Positions 1 through 7,815 of a DNA stretch of 64,000 bases are shown piece after piece (within the stretch, counting starts at the first letter, position 1; the number at the start of each line of letters is the position of its first letter). Source of the stretch: Sphingomonas hankookensis (lineage in GTDB: Bacteria > Pseudomonadota > Alphaproteobacteria > Sphingomonadales > Sphingomonadaceae); assembly GCF_028551275.1 (NCBI RefSeq), contig NZ_CP117025.1, positions 558,001 through 622,000 on the forward strand, read 5' to 3'. Below the pieces are notes generated by a model. That model was given only the letters and a program-made list of their open reading frames with translations, made no database searches and had not been told where the DNA came from. Both the position numbers and the translations under genes were made by a program.

Positions 1-1217
1 AAGACATAGCGTGTCGGCCGCGTGCCGGTTTCGCGTCCCCGCGCGGCGTTGACCATCACCAGCGCATGGTTGGCGATGACGATATCCGCCTGCGCCGATG
101 CCCGCGCCGCGCGTTCGATGAAGCATTTGCGGTAATGCGGGCAGCCGGCATAGATGCACTCGCCCCGCCGGTCGGTCAGCGCGGTCGACCCGTTGCGCCG
201 GAACAGCGTCGGCAGCCAGCCGGGCAGGTCGCCGCCGACCATGTCGCCATCGGCGCTGTATGCCGCCCAGCGCGCGACCAGTTGCGCCAGCACCGCCGCC
301 CGCCCCTGAAACCCGCCCTGCAGCGCGTCCTCGAGGTTCAGCAGGCACAGATAATTCTCGCGCCCCTTGCGCGTCACCACCTTCGCGCGGCGCACGGCGG
401 GATCGGGAAAGACACGGGTGCTTTCCTGCGCCAGCTGGCGTTGCAACGCCTTGGTAAAGGTCGATACCCACACCGCGCCATCGGCGGTCTCGGACCAGAG
501 CGACGCGGGGGCGAGATAGCCCAAGGTCTTGCCGATGCCGGTCCCGGCCTCCGCCAGCACCAGATTGGGCGTGTCGCGCGCCACGCGCGGGGCAAAGGCA
601 ACGGCGGCGGCAGCGGCAAAGGCGCGCTGTCCCGGCCGTGCCTCCGCCGCACTCCCGGTCAGGCTCGCCAGCCGCTCGGCAACCGCATCGGGTGCCAGCG
701 TCACCGTGCGCGGATGGGCACGCGGCGGCGCCTCCTCCCATTCAGGCAATTTGCTGAACAGCCAGCGTTCGGCGGTATCCGGCTTGGGCAGCACCTGCCC
801 CAGCGCCGGTGCCCAGGGCCAGCGCAGCCGGAACAGCGACCGCGCGGCGGTCCACGCGCCTTCCTGTTCGGCCCAGGGCGCAGACGCGGTCGCGATCAGC
901 GCCGCCGCCGCCCGCCGCAACAGGTCGGCGATGCCCGCTTCGTCCGCCGGCAGCGGCAGGTCGAGCGCCTGCGCGATCCCCTTGGGCGTCGGCACCGCGA
1001 AGCGCGCGGGATGGACGAAGGCAAACAGCTCCAATAGGTCGAGCCCGGACAGCTCGGCATAGCCCAGCCGTTGCCCGATCAGCGGCGCGTTGAGCACGAT
1101 CGTCGGCGTATCCGCGACCAGCGCGATCGCCTCCCCCCGGCTGACCTCGCGCGTGCCGTCGCGGGTCGCGATCCAGACGCCCGAATGGCTGGCGTGCAGG
1201 GCGGGATAGGGGAGCAT
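1..1217 (-). CDS. DinG/XPD-type ATP-dependent DNA helicase (3' end outside window)
   Basis: Superfamily 2 helicase of the Rad3/XPD/DinG group, expected to unwind damaged or R-looped DNA. Only the first ~405 codons are present because the gene runs off the left edge. Walker A (AGTGIGKT) is at residues 224-231. Cysteines at 291, 354, 359 and 365 fit the four-cysteine Fe-S cluster that this family carries between helicase motifs I and II. The first ~200 residues precede the helicase core and are unassigned. ATG at 1217 is chosen because AAGGCGG ends four bases upstream. A GTTC-N7-GTTC LexA box lies 28 bases upstream, so SOS induction is likely. Family assignment is firm; the exact DinG role is inferred. 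Confidence 0.85.
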   Translation of the reverse strand, partial: MLPYPALHASHSGVWIATRDGTREVSRGEAIALVADTPTIVLNAPLIGQRLGYAELSGLDLLELFAFVHPARFAVPTPKGIAQALDLPLPADEAGIADLLRRAAAALIATASAPWAEQEGAWTAARSLFRLRWPWAPALGQVLPKPDTAERWLFSKLPEWEEAPPRAHPRTVTLAPDAVAERLASLTGSAAEARPGQRAFAAAAAVAFAPRVARDTPNLVLAEAGTGIGKTLGYLAPASLWSETADGAVWVSTFTKALQRQLAQESTRVFPDPAVRRAKVVTRKGRENYLCLLNLEDALQGGFQGRAAVLAQLVARWAAYSADGDMVGGDLPGWLPTLFRRNGSTALTDRRGECIYAGCPHYRKCFIERAARASAQADIVIANHALVMVNAARGRETGTRPTRYV

Positions 1218-1244
1218 GGAACCGCCTTACCGATCTACGCGCCA

Positions 1245-1259
1245 GAACGGAAGCGGAAC
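1245..1259 (-). promoter_or_regulatory. Probable LexA (SOS) box upstream of the DinG-like helicase
   Basis: Read on the minus strand the site is GTTCCGCTTCCGTTC, an exact GTTC-N7-GTTC direct repeat, which is the known alphaproteobacterial LexA operator. It ends 28 bases before the helicase ATG, a position suited to repression. The match and its placement before a DNA-repair helicase are seen; LexA binding is inferred. Confidence 0.6.
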
Positions 1260-1267
1260 GCGCCAAA

Positions 1268-1398
1268 TCCTCCCCGGCACGGGGAGGGGGACCAGCGAAG
1301 CAGGTGGAGGGGTCGGTCCACATACGGAAGGGTAACGTTGCGCCGCCCGCCCCCTCCACCATCCTTCGGATGGTCCCCCTCCCCATGAATGGGGAGGA
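1268..1398. repeat. Composite inverted-repeat intergenic element (type A)
   Basis: Two ~50-base arms, rich in CCTCCCC/GGGGAGG and CCTCCACC/GGTGGAGG, face each other across a short centre. Each arm also has its own small hairpin (CCCCGGCACGGGG on the left, CCATCCTTCGGATGG on the right). It fills the gap between the helicase start and the end of the next minus-strand gene. It has no coding potential of its own. This type of element is common between genes in sphingomonads. Confidence 0.7.
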
Positions 1399-1400
1399 GC

Positions 1401-1721
1401 TTAGTCGCCGATCTTCTCCCGCTGCCGCTCCGCCCAGTCGCGACCCTCGTCACCGCCCCACAACAGCCAAGCAATATACCCTGCCGACGGATCGTTGTCG
1501 TCGCCCCAGCTATGCGCCTTCGTATCCTTGTCGACCTTGTGCCGCGCGAAATAGCTGTGCATCGATTTGACGTCGGCGTCCGACATCGGCCCGCCATCGG
1601 CGATCTGCTTCGCCCGCTTTACGCCGACCTCGGTCCCGCCGCGATCGAACTTGTCGCGCAGCTTCAGGCCCTTTTCGGCGTTCGCCGCCATCTTCTTCGT
1701 CGGTTTGTGCTCGTCGGCCAT
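1401..1721 (-). CDS. Small conserved protein with KGLKLRDKF..GGTEVGV motif
   Basis: A 106-residue soluble, highly charged protein with no signal peptide or membrane segment. Residues ~17-33 read KGLKLRDKFDRGGTEVG and a later block reads SAGYIAWLLWGGDEG. The same two blocks occur, as far as I recall, in domains of phage-encoded proteins and in stand-alone proteins of alphaproteobacteria. No enzymatic motif is visible and I assign no function. ATG at 1721 is the only plausible start. It ends beside the type A repeat and lies 50 bases downstream of the bestrophin-like gene on the same strand, so the two could be co-transcribed. Confidence 0.75.
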   Translation of the reverse strand: MADEHKPTKKMAANAEKGLKLRDKFDRGGTEVGVKRAKQIADGGPMSDADVKSMHSYFARHKVDKDTKAHSWGDDNDPSAGYIAWLLWGGDEGRDWAERQREKIGD

Positions 1722-1771
1722 CGGCTATCCTCTCTGGACGGCTCAATCGTTTCAGCCGCTTGCCCGTTCCC

Positions 1772-2665
1772 TTACCACAGCACGCCCTTTTCGGGTTTCA
1801 GCGGTTCGGGCGCCGAATCGCCGATCGCCTGCAACAGGTCGATCTCGATCGTCCGGCACATCGCGGTCAGCGGCAGGTCGTGCACCGTATTGGCGAACGG
1901 ATCGGCCAGATCCTCGCCGATCTGCAACACCGCCAGGAACATCAGCCCGGCAAGACCCGAGCCGAGCGGCGTCGCAATGCCCAGCGTCTCGACCAGCCCG
2001 ATCGGCAGGACGATGCAGAACAGCCGCGTGAACAGCGACGGCAGGAAGCGATATTGCACCGGCAGCGGCGTGTTCTTGATCCGCTCCATCCCGCCCTGCG
2101 CATTGGCGATATCGATCAGCACGCTTTCGAGGCTGGTCTGCTGGATGCTGTCGATCCAGCCGCGCCGCTGCGCCTCGCCGATGCGGGCGCCGGTGCCGTC
2201 GAGCAGCCCGTTGGCGACATTGGTCCGGCCGAGCGGCTCACCCGCCTCTTCGCGCGACAGGAAGCGGTGGACGTCGTCCTTCGAATCCAGCCGCCGCAAC
2301 TGGCAGCGCAGCGCATTCACATAGGCGATATGGCGCAGCGCGATCGACCGTTTCAGGTCGCGCTTCGGCCCTTCATCCTCCGGACCGATGAAGGCGATCG
2401 CGCCACGCGCCAGGTTGCGCGATGCGTTGATCATCAGCCCCCAGAGCGAGCGCCCTTCCCACCAGCGCGCATAGGCCGAATTGACCCGAAAGCCGAGGAA
2501 CAGCGCCAGGGCCGAACCGAAGATGGTCAACGGCAACGACGGCGCTTTGAACGGCAGCACGAAATAGACGACGGTGACGATCACGTCCCAGATGAACAGG
2601 GCGAGCGCCGGCTTCCAGACTTCGGCGACGATGCGGGACAGGCGGGGGGCGTCGGATACGATCAT
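1772..2665 (-). CDS. Bestrophin-like (UPF0187/YneE) membrane channel protein
   Basis: A 297-residue inner-membrane protein of the bacterial bestrophin family, whose members form pentameric ion channels. Two hydrophobic segments lie near residues 17-55, followed by the family block FRVNSAYARWWEGR at ~58-71 and a cytosolic helical middle. Another hydrophobic pair lies at ~212-245, then the EDLADPF-type block near 250, typical of the family. Length is normal. It is divergent from lysS across 81 bases that hold two inverted repeats. Ion selectivity cannot be read from the sequence. Confidence 0.85.
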   Translation of the reverse strand: MIVSDAPRLSRIVAEVWKPALALFIWDVIVTVVYFVLPFKAPSLPLTIFGSALALFLGFRVNSAYARWWEGRSLWGLMINASRNLARGAIAFIGPEDEGPKRDLKRSIALRHIAYVNALRCQLRRLDSKDDVHRFLSREEAGEPLGRTNVANGLLDGTGARIGEAQRRGWIDSIQQTSLESVLIDIANAQGGMERIKNTPLPVQYRFLPSLFTRLFCIVLPIGLVETLGIATPLGSGLAGLMFLAVLQIGEDLADPFANTVHDLPLTAMCRTIEIDLLQAIGDSAPEPLKPEKGVLW

Positions 2666-2696
2666 CGTCGGACGCTACGCCCGACACGGGCCAAGG

Positions 2697-2726
2697 TTGC
2701 GTCGCAACAGGTGGAAATTATTCCAC
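2697..2726. promoter_or_regulatory. Two adjacent inverted repeats in the bestrophin/lysS divergent gap
   Basis: TTGCGTCGCAA (2697-2707) is a perfect 5-base inverted repeat around one base. GTGGAAATTATTCCAC (2711-2726) has 6-base arms around ATTA. Both sit between two divergent starts at 2665 and 2747, where operators or a promoter are expected. No regulator is recognised. Confidence 0.35.
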
Positions 2727-2746
2727 TTACCGCGTATCTGGACCGG

Positions 2747-4315
2747 ATGATCGACGCAGAACTTCGCAACGCAGCAATGGTTTCAAAGGCTTGGCCCTAT
2801 GAAGAGGCGCGCAAGCTGTTGAAGCGCTATCCGGACGGAAAGCCGGGCGGTGCGCCGATCCTGTTCGAAACCGGCTATGGCCCGTCGGGCCTGCCGCATA
2901 TCGGCACGTTCAACGAAGTGCTGCGCACGACGATGGTCCGCCGCGCGTTCGAGGAACTGTCGGACCAGCCGACCCGGCTGATCGCGTTCTCGGACGACAT
3001 GGACGGCCTGCGCAAGGTGCCGGACAATGTGCCGAACGGCGACATGCTGCGCGGCCATCTCGGCAAGCCGTTGAGCGAGATTCCCGATCCGTTCGGGACG
3101 CATTCGAGTTTCGCCGCGCACAACAACGCCCGGCTGCGCGCATTCCTCGACCAGTACGGCTTCGAGTACGAGTTCGCGTCGTCGACCGATTATTATCGCG
3201 GCGGGAAGTTCGACGAGGCGCTGAAGGACGTGCTGCGCAACATGCAGGCGATCCTTGACATCATGCTGCCGACGCTGGGCGCCGAACGCCGTGCGACCTA
3301 TTCGCCGGTGCTGCCGATCTCGCCGACCAGCGGCATCGTGCTGCAGGTGCCGGTCGAGGTGCTGGACGCCGATACCGGCATGGTCGCGTTCATGGACGGC
3401 GACACCCGCGTCGAACAATCGATCCTGTCGGGCGGCGCGAAGCTGCAATGGAAGGTCGACTGGGCGATGCGCTGGGTCGCCTTGGGCGTCGATTACGAGA
3501 TGGCCGGCAAGGACCTGATCGATTCGGTCACCCAGTCGTCGAAGATCGCCCGCGTGCTGGGCGCCCGCCCGCCCGAGGGCTTCAACTACGAAATGTTCCT
3601 CGACGAACATGGGCAGAAGATTTCGAAGTCGAAGGGCAACGGCCTCAGCCTCGAACAATGGCTGACCTATGGCCCGCCGGAAAGCGTCGCCTTCTACGCC
3701 TATCGCGAACCGAAAAAGGCCAAGCAGCTCCATCTGGGCGTGATCCCGCGCGCGATCGACGAATATTGGCAGTTCCGCGCCAATTACGATGCGCAGCCGA
3801 TCGAACAGAAGCTGGGCAACCCGGTCCATCACATCCATGGCGGCCCGCCGCCGGCGGAGACGTTGCCGGTCACCTTCGGCCTGCTGCTCAACCTCGTCGG
3901 CGTGATGGGGGAGGCGACCAAGCCGCAGGTGTGGGGCTATCTCGCCAACTATGTCAAAGATGCCAGCGCCGAGCGCTATCCGGCGCTCGACGCGCTGATC
4001 GACCATGCGCTGGCCTATGTCCGCGACGTGGCCGACAAGCCCGAACGCCGCGCCCCGACCGAGGTCGAACGCGCCGCGCTCGAACGACTCGACGCCGATC
4101 TGGCGGCGATGCCCGCCGATGCGAGTGCGGAGGATATCCAAAACGCGGTGTACGAGATCGGCAAGACCGCCGGGTTCGAGTCGCTCAGGGACTGGTTCAA
4201 GGCCTGCTACGAAACGCTGCTCGGCACGGCCCAGGGCCCGCGCATGGGCAGCTTCATCGCGCTCTACGGCATCGACAACACCCGCAAGCTGATCGCCGAG
4301 GCGCTGGCGCGCTGA
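2747..4315 (+). CDS. lysS: Lysyl-tRNA synthetase, class I
   Basis: Charges tRNA-Lys with lysine in the cytosol. This is the class I enzyme, found in archaea, spirochaetes and many alphaproteobacteria, not the usual bacterial class II form. The 522-residue product has a class I HIGH-type signature PHIGT at residues 50-54 and a KMSKS-type signature KISKS at 291-295. The anticodon-binding helical region follows to the C-terminus. ATG at 2747 gives the family's usual short lead-in (AWPYEEARKLLKRYP at 15-29); an internal ATG at 2777 would cut into it. The frame is open further upstream, but that part is antisense to the bestrophin gene. Confidence 0.95.
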   Translation: MIDAELRNAAMVSKAWPYEEARKLLKRYPDGKPGGAPILFETGYGPSGLPHIGTFNEVLRTTMVRRAFEELSDQPTRLIAFSDDMDGLRKVPDNVPNGDMLRGHLGKPLSEIPDPFGTHSSFAAHNNARLRAFLDQYGFEYEFASSTDYYRGGKFDEALKDVLRNMQAILDIMLPTLGAERRATYSPVLPISPTSGIVLQVPVEVLDADTGMVAFMDGDTRVEQSILSGGAKLQWKVDWAMRWVALGVDYEMAGKDLIDSVTQSSKIARVLGARPPEGFNYEMFLDEHGQKISKSKGNGLSLEQWLTYGPPESVAFYAYREPKKAKQLHLGVIPRAIDEYWQFRANYDAQPIEQKLGNPVHHIHGGPPPAETLPVTFGLLLNLVGVMGEATKPQVWGYLANYVKDASAERYPALDALIDHALAYVRDVADKPERRAPTEVERAALERLDADLAAMPADASAEDIQNAVYEIGKTAGFESLRDWFKACYETLLGTAQGPRMGSFIALYGIDNTRKLIAEALAR

Positions 4316-4343
4316 CCGCTGCAATTGACGTCACCCTCAAACC

Positions 4344-4428
4344 GTACCCCCGCGCAGGCGGGGGTCTAGGGTCAAGCAAAACAACGGGTTGCGTGTGCCG
4401 CCCTGGACCCCCGCCTGCGCGGGGGTAC
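4344..4428. repeat. Palindromic intergenic repeat (type B, copy 1)
   Basis: Two facing arms carry GTACCCCCGCGCAGGCGGGG and its complement; each arm is itself a GC hairpin (CCCCCGC..GCGGGGG). It lies between the convergent genes lysS and the LOG-family gene. Further copies are at 11230 and 36251. Each could form an RNA hairpin at the 3' end of either transcript. Confidence 0.75.
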
Positions 4429-4451
4429 GCTATCGAGCGAGAGGATGCGCC

Positions 4452-5315
4452 CTACTTCCGATCCTCGTAGAACTTCTTGACGACGTTCCAGCCTTCCTCC
4501 GCCGTCTCGACGAAGGTGATCAGGTCGAGATCGCGTTCCGAAATTACGCCTTCCTCGACCAGCGCGTCCCAGTTGACGACCCGGTCCCAGAATTCGCGGC
4601 CATAGAACAGCACCGGGATCGGCTCGATCTTGCCGGTCTGGATGAGGGTCAGCAGCTCGAAACTCTCGTCGAACGTGCCGAATCCGCCCGGGAACACCGC
4701 CACCGCGCGGGCGCGCAGCAGGAAGTGCATCTTGCGCAGCGCGAAATAATGGAACTGCATCGACAGCGCCGGGGTGACGTACGGGTTCGGCGCCTGCTCA
4801 TGCGGCAGGACGATGTTCAACCCGATCGATTCGGCCCCGGCCTCGTTCGCGCCGCGATTGGCCGCTTCCATGATCGACGGGCCGCCGCCCGAACACACGA
4901 CGAAGTGGCGCTTGCCGTTCAGATCGTCGGGAAACTGGCTGGCGTGGAAGGCAAGCTCGCGCGCCACGTCGTAATAATGCGACTTGGCGACGATCCGCTC
5001 GGCGATGGCGCGCGCTTTGTCGTCCTGCGCCAGGTCGAGCAGCACTTCGGCCTTTTCCGGCTCAGGAATGCGCGCCGAACCGTAGATGACGAAGGTCGAG
5101 GCGATGTTCGCCTCGTCGAGCAGCAGCGAGGGCTTGAGCAGCTCGAGCTGGAACCGCACCGGCCGCAAATCCTCGCGCAACAGGAACTCCATGTCCTGGA
5201 ACGCCAGTCGATAGGCGGGATGTTCGGTCTGGGGGGTCGACAGCTGCGCGCGGGCCGCTTCGGCTTCCTGCTTGGCCCCGCGGAACACGCGGGACGGTAC
5301 TTTTGTATCGGTCAT
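4452..5315 (-). CDS. LOG-family protein (Rossmann-fold nucleotide-binding, TIGR00730-like)
   Basis: A 287-residue cytosolic protein of the LOG/lysine-decarboxylase-like fold, whose characterised members are cytokinin or nucleoside-5'-monophosphate phosphoribohydrolases. The nucleotide-binding signature SGGGPSIMEAA is at residues 142-152 and the catalytic signature PGGFGTFDE at 209-217. The first ~70 residues are an N-terminal extension typical of the longer LOG form. ATG at 5315 is preferred: upstream reading enters the oppositely placed extensin-like gene region. It is convergent with lysS. Substrate is inferred from family only. Confidence 0.85.
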   Translation of the reverse strand: MTDTKVPSRVFRGAKQEAEAARAQLSTPQTEHPAYRLAFQDMEFLLREDLRPVRFQLELLKPSLLLDEANIASTFVIYGSARIPEPEKAEVLLDLAQDDKARAIAERIVAKSHYYDVARELAFHASQFPDDLNGKRHFVVCSGGGPSIMEAANRGANEAGAESIGLNIVLPHEQAPNPYVTPALSMQFHYFALRKMHFLLRARAVAVFPGGFGTFDESFELLTLIQTGKIEPIPVLFYGREFWDRVVNWDALVEEGVISERDLDLITFVETAEEGWNVVKKFYEDRK

Positions 5316-5364
5316 AGGTGGCGAAGTTGTAAGCACGCCTGCGAACAGCGGCAAGCGCCTTGCA

Positions 5365-6051
5365 TCATCGGCACAGCGGCCGCCCGCCCATGTCGAGATG
5401 GAAGTGGTTGCGGTGCGCGGCGTTATAGTCGGGGCCGAGCGTGGTGACGAACCGTTTGCAGGCCGATCGGTGCACGATGCGCAGGAACTCGCGCACCTGC
5501 GGGTCGGTGCTGTTCCAGTCGCGCTCCAGCACGATTCGCCGTCCGTCGGCCAGGGTGAAGCTGCCGATATCGACGGCATTTGCCAGGCCATGTTCCGACA
5601 CCCGCCCGGCGGAGCCTGCGCTGCCGCCGATGATCCCGCGACAGGCATAGGTGCCATAGCTATCGATCCGGACCACCTCGCTGCCCAGGATCTGCCGTGC
5701 GGCGGGCCGGACGCCGTGCCGGACCCAGCCGACCAACGCGCGCGCCACCGGACAGCGTATCGCCTTCAACCCCGAAACCGGTGTGCCGATATCGAGCAGC
5801 TGCACCGCGCCCAGCACGACGCAGCCCGATCCATAGTCGCGATCGGGCAGCGGGCTGAACCGCACCTCGGCCCGCGACAGGTCGGCGAAGCATTGCTGCG
5901 TATCGCGCGGCGTCGCGCCCGGCAGCGTCACCGGACCCGACGGGCGCTGCGCAATGGGACGGGGCGGGGGCGGGGCGTCGCGGCGTTCGCCACCGACACA
6001 GGCGGACAACAGCAACAGGGCAAGCGGAATCGACCGGTGGAACGCAACCAT
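5365..6051 (-). CDS. Extensin-like C-terminal domain lipoprotein
   Basis: A 228-residue exported lipoprotein. The signal peptide ends in a lipobox LLSAC with Cys18. After a Pro-rich linker comes the extensin-like domain with conserved cysteines. The segments SEHGLANAVDIG and HRNHFHLDMG resemble the zinc-binding SxHxxGxAxD and HxH elements of M15/VanY-type peptidases, so a role in peptidoglycan or cell-wall modification is plausible. ATG at 6051 is chosen because it places the hydrophobic signal directly at the N-terminus. It is 49 bases upstream of the LOG gene on the same strand. Confidence 0.8.
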   Translation of the reverse strand: MVAFHRSIPLALLLLSACVGGERRDAPPPPRPIAQRPSGPVTLPGATPRDTQQCFADLSRAEVRFSPLPDRDYGSGCVVLGAVQLLDIGTPVSGLKAIRCPVARALVGWVRHGVRPAARQILGSEVVRIDSYGTYACRGIIGGSAGSAGRVSEHGLANAVDIGSFTLADGRRIVLERDWNSTDPQVREFLRIVHRSACKRFVTTLGPDYNAAHRNHFHLDMGGRPLCR

Positions 6052-6165
6052 CGGCCGATATCGTTTCACGACGCCCGCCACGCGACAAGCGCCCTGCGCC
6101 GGTCCGTGCAATCGATGCCATCGATCCGGTTGGGGTAACCGCTGTCACAAGGGATTGCCTGCACT

Positions 6166-6189
6166 AGTAGTTTTTGAATATGTACTACT
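6166..6189. promoter_or_regulatory. AGTAGT-N12-ACTACT inverted repeat before the GntR gene
   Basis: A perfect 6-base inverted repeat, AGTAGT (6166-6171) and ACTACT (6184-6189), sits in an unusually AT-rich patch of the 209-base divergent gap. It ends 71 bases before the GntR start. It could be that regulator's own operator or part of its promoter. Binding is inferred. Confidence 0.4.
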
Positions 6190-6260
6190 TTCGGATGACC
6201 CGGTGACGGGCGACCTCACCCCGCGCGCCGGCAACGGACCGCTTCGCAAAGGAATGCAGC

Positions 6261-6917
6261 GTGACCATTCTCGTTCGAACCCTGTCCGATCGCGTGTTCG
6301 AAATCGTGCGGGAACGTATCGTCAGCGGCGCGCTGCCCGAAACCGTGCCGATCCGGCAGGATGCGCTAGCCAGCGAACTGGGCGTCAGCAAGATTCCCCT
6401 TCGCGAGGCACTCGCCCGCCTCGAACAGGAAGGCCTCGTCGCCGGACAGGCCAATCGCGGCTATACCGTGCGGCCGATGTCGGCGTTGCAGGCCGAGGAA
6501 ATCTACGAACTGCGCATCGCGGTGGAACCGAGCGCCGCCGCCTATGCCGCGCGCCATGCCGATGATCGCCACCGCGCGGCAGCGGTCGAGGCGTTCGACC
6601 GGCTGAAGGATGGCAGCGACGCCGACCTGCTCGACGCGGCGGCGCGCAACCGCGCCTTCCACGCCGCGCTGGTGGCCGCCGCCGGGCGCGACCTGACGAT
6701 CGAGCTGGTGCAGCGGCTGTCGGTGCTCGCCGAACGCTATGTCGTGGCGCACCTCCGTCCCGCCGGCCGCGGCGACCGCGCGCAGGAGGAACATCGCGCC
6801 TTGCTGGAGGCGTGGCTGGCGCGCGATGCCGACACGGTGCAGGCGATGCTCACCCGGCATCTGAACGACACGATCGAGGATCTGCGTGGCGAATTCGCGG
6901 CGGCGGCCGCCGCCTGA
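6261..6917 (+). CDS. GntR-family transcriptional regulator, FCD (FadR C-terminal) subfamily
   Basis: A 218-residue cytosolic DNA-binding regulator. The winged helix-turn-helix occupies residues ~8-70 (IRQDALASELGVSKIPLREAL). The all-helical FCD ligand domain follows (~75-215) with the LRIAVEPSAAAYAA block and later acidic and His residues that bind a metal in this family. Start is GTG at 6261, with AAGGAA about six bases upstream. It precedes an SGNH-like hydrolase and a cytochrome c on the same strand, which it may control. The effector is unknown; FCD regulators usually bind small organic acids. Confidence 0.9.
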   Translation: MTILVRTLSDRVFEIVRERIVSGALPETVPIRQDALASELGVSKIPLREALARLEQEGLVAGQANRGYTVRPMSALQAEEIYELRIAVEPSAAAYAARHADDRHRAAAVEAFDRLKDGSDADLLDAAARNRAFHAALVAAAGRDLTIELVQRLSVLAERYVVAHLRPAGRGDRAQEEHRALLEAWLARDADTVQAMLTRHLNDTIEDLRGEFAAAAAA

Positions 6918-6960
6918 CGCCGGGGTGGGCCGCCCCGTGGCGATCGGCTATAGCGCCGCG

Positions 6961-7815
6961 ATGGTTCGCTTTCTCTCCGGCGTCGTCGCCCTCCTGCTCG
7001 TCGCCGCGCCCGCTGCCGCCCGCGACATCCTGTTCATCGGCAACAGTTTTACCTTCGGCGCAGGCTCGCCGGTTGAACACTACCGCCCCGCCAGCGTAAC
7101 CGACCTGAACCGCGACGGGATTGGTGGCGTGCCCGCGCTGTTTCGCAGCTTCGCCGAACAGGCCGGGCTCGACTGGACGGTGTCGCTCGAAACCTCGCCG
7201 GGCAAGGATCTGGCGTTCCATTACGCCAACAAGCGCGCGGCGATCGACCGGCGCTGGGACGTGGTGATCCTGCAGGGCTATTCGACGCTCGACGCGGAAA
7301 AGCCGGGCGATGCGACGCGGCATGGCATTGCCGCCGGCCAGCTGGCGGCGCTGGTCCGCGCGCGCAATCCCAGGGCGCAGGTGAAGCTGGTCGAAACCTG
7401 GTCGCGCGCCGACCTGACCTATCGTTCCGGCAGCCGCTGGTCGGGCAAGCCGATCGCGACCATGGCGCAGGACCTGGCCGCCGCCAATCGCCGAGTCGCG
7501 CGGACGACCCCGGGAATCTCGGGCACGATCCCCGTGGGATTGGCGTGGAACCGCGCGATCGCAACCGGGGTGGCGGACGCCAACCCCTATGACGGGATCG
7601 ATCCCGGCAAGCTCGGGCTGTGGGCCGACGATCATTATCATGGCAGCACCGCCGGCTATTATCTGGAGGCGTTGGCCGTCTTCGGTCGCGTCACCGGCTA
7701 TGACGTCCGCCGCCTGGGTGCGAAGGAACGCTCGGCCGCCGATCTCGGCCTGACCGGGAACCAGGCGGTCGCGTTGCAGCGGATTGCGTGGGAAACGCTC
7801 CGCCGGAACCGCTGA
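6961..7815 (+). CDS. Exported SGNH/GDSL-like hydrolase
   Basis: A 284-residue protein with an N-terminal signal peptide ending near APAAARD. Mature residues begin with ILFIGNSFTFG, a GNS block I like the first motif of SGNH hydrolases, with Ser as nucleophile. WDVVILQGYSTL supplies the second block and DDHYHGSTAGYYLEAL the C-terminal Asp/His region. An esterase-type activity in the periplasm is inferred; no substrate can be read. ATG at 6961 starts the signal peptide. The stop overlaps the next gene's ATG (TGATG), so translation is probably coupled. Confidence 0.7.
   Translation: MVRFLSGVVALLLVAAPAAARDILFIGNSFTFGAGSPVEHYRPASVTDLNRDGIGGVPALFRSFAEQAGLDWTVSLETSPGKDLAFHYANKRAAIDRRWDVVILQGYSTLDAEKPGDATRHGIAAGQLAALVRARNPRAQVKLVETWSRADLTYRSGSRWSGKPIATMAQDLAAANRRVARTTPGISGTIPVGLAWNRAIATGVADANPYDGIDPGKLGLWADDHYHGSTAGYYLEALAVFGRVTGYDVRRLGAKERSAADLGLTGNQAVALQRIAWETLRRNR

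Noticed and set aside
2783..4324. A 513-codon open frame antisense to lysS
   Set aside because: It mirrors the codon pattern of the strong lysS gene, has no recognisable domain and is rich in Arg/His/Gln as expected for a GC-rich antisense frame.
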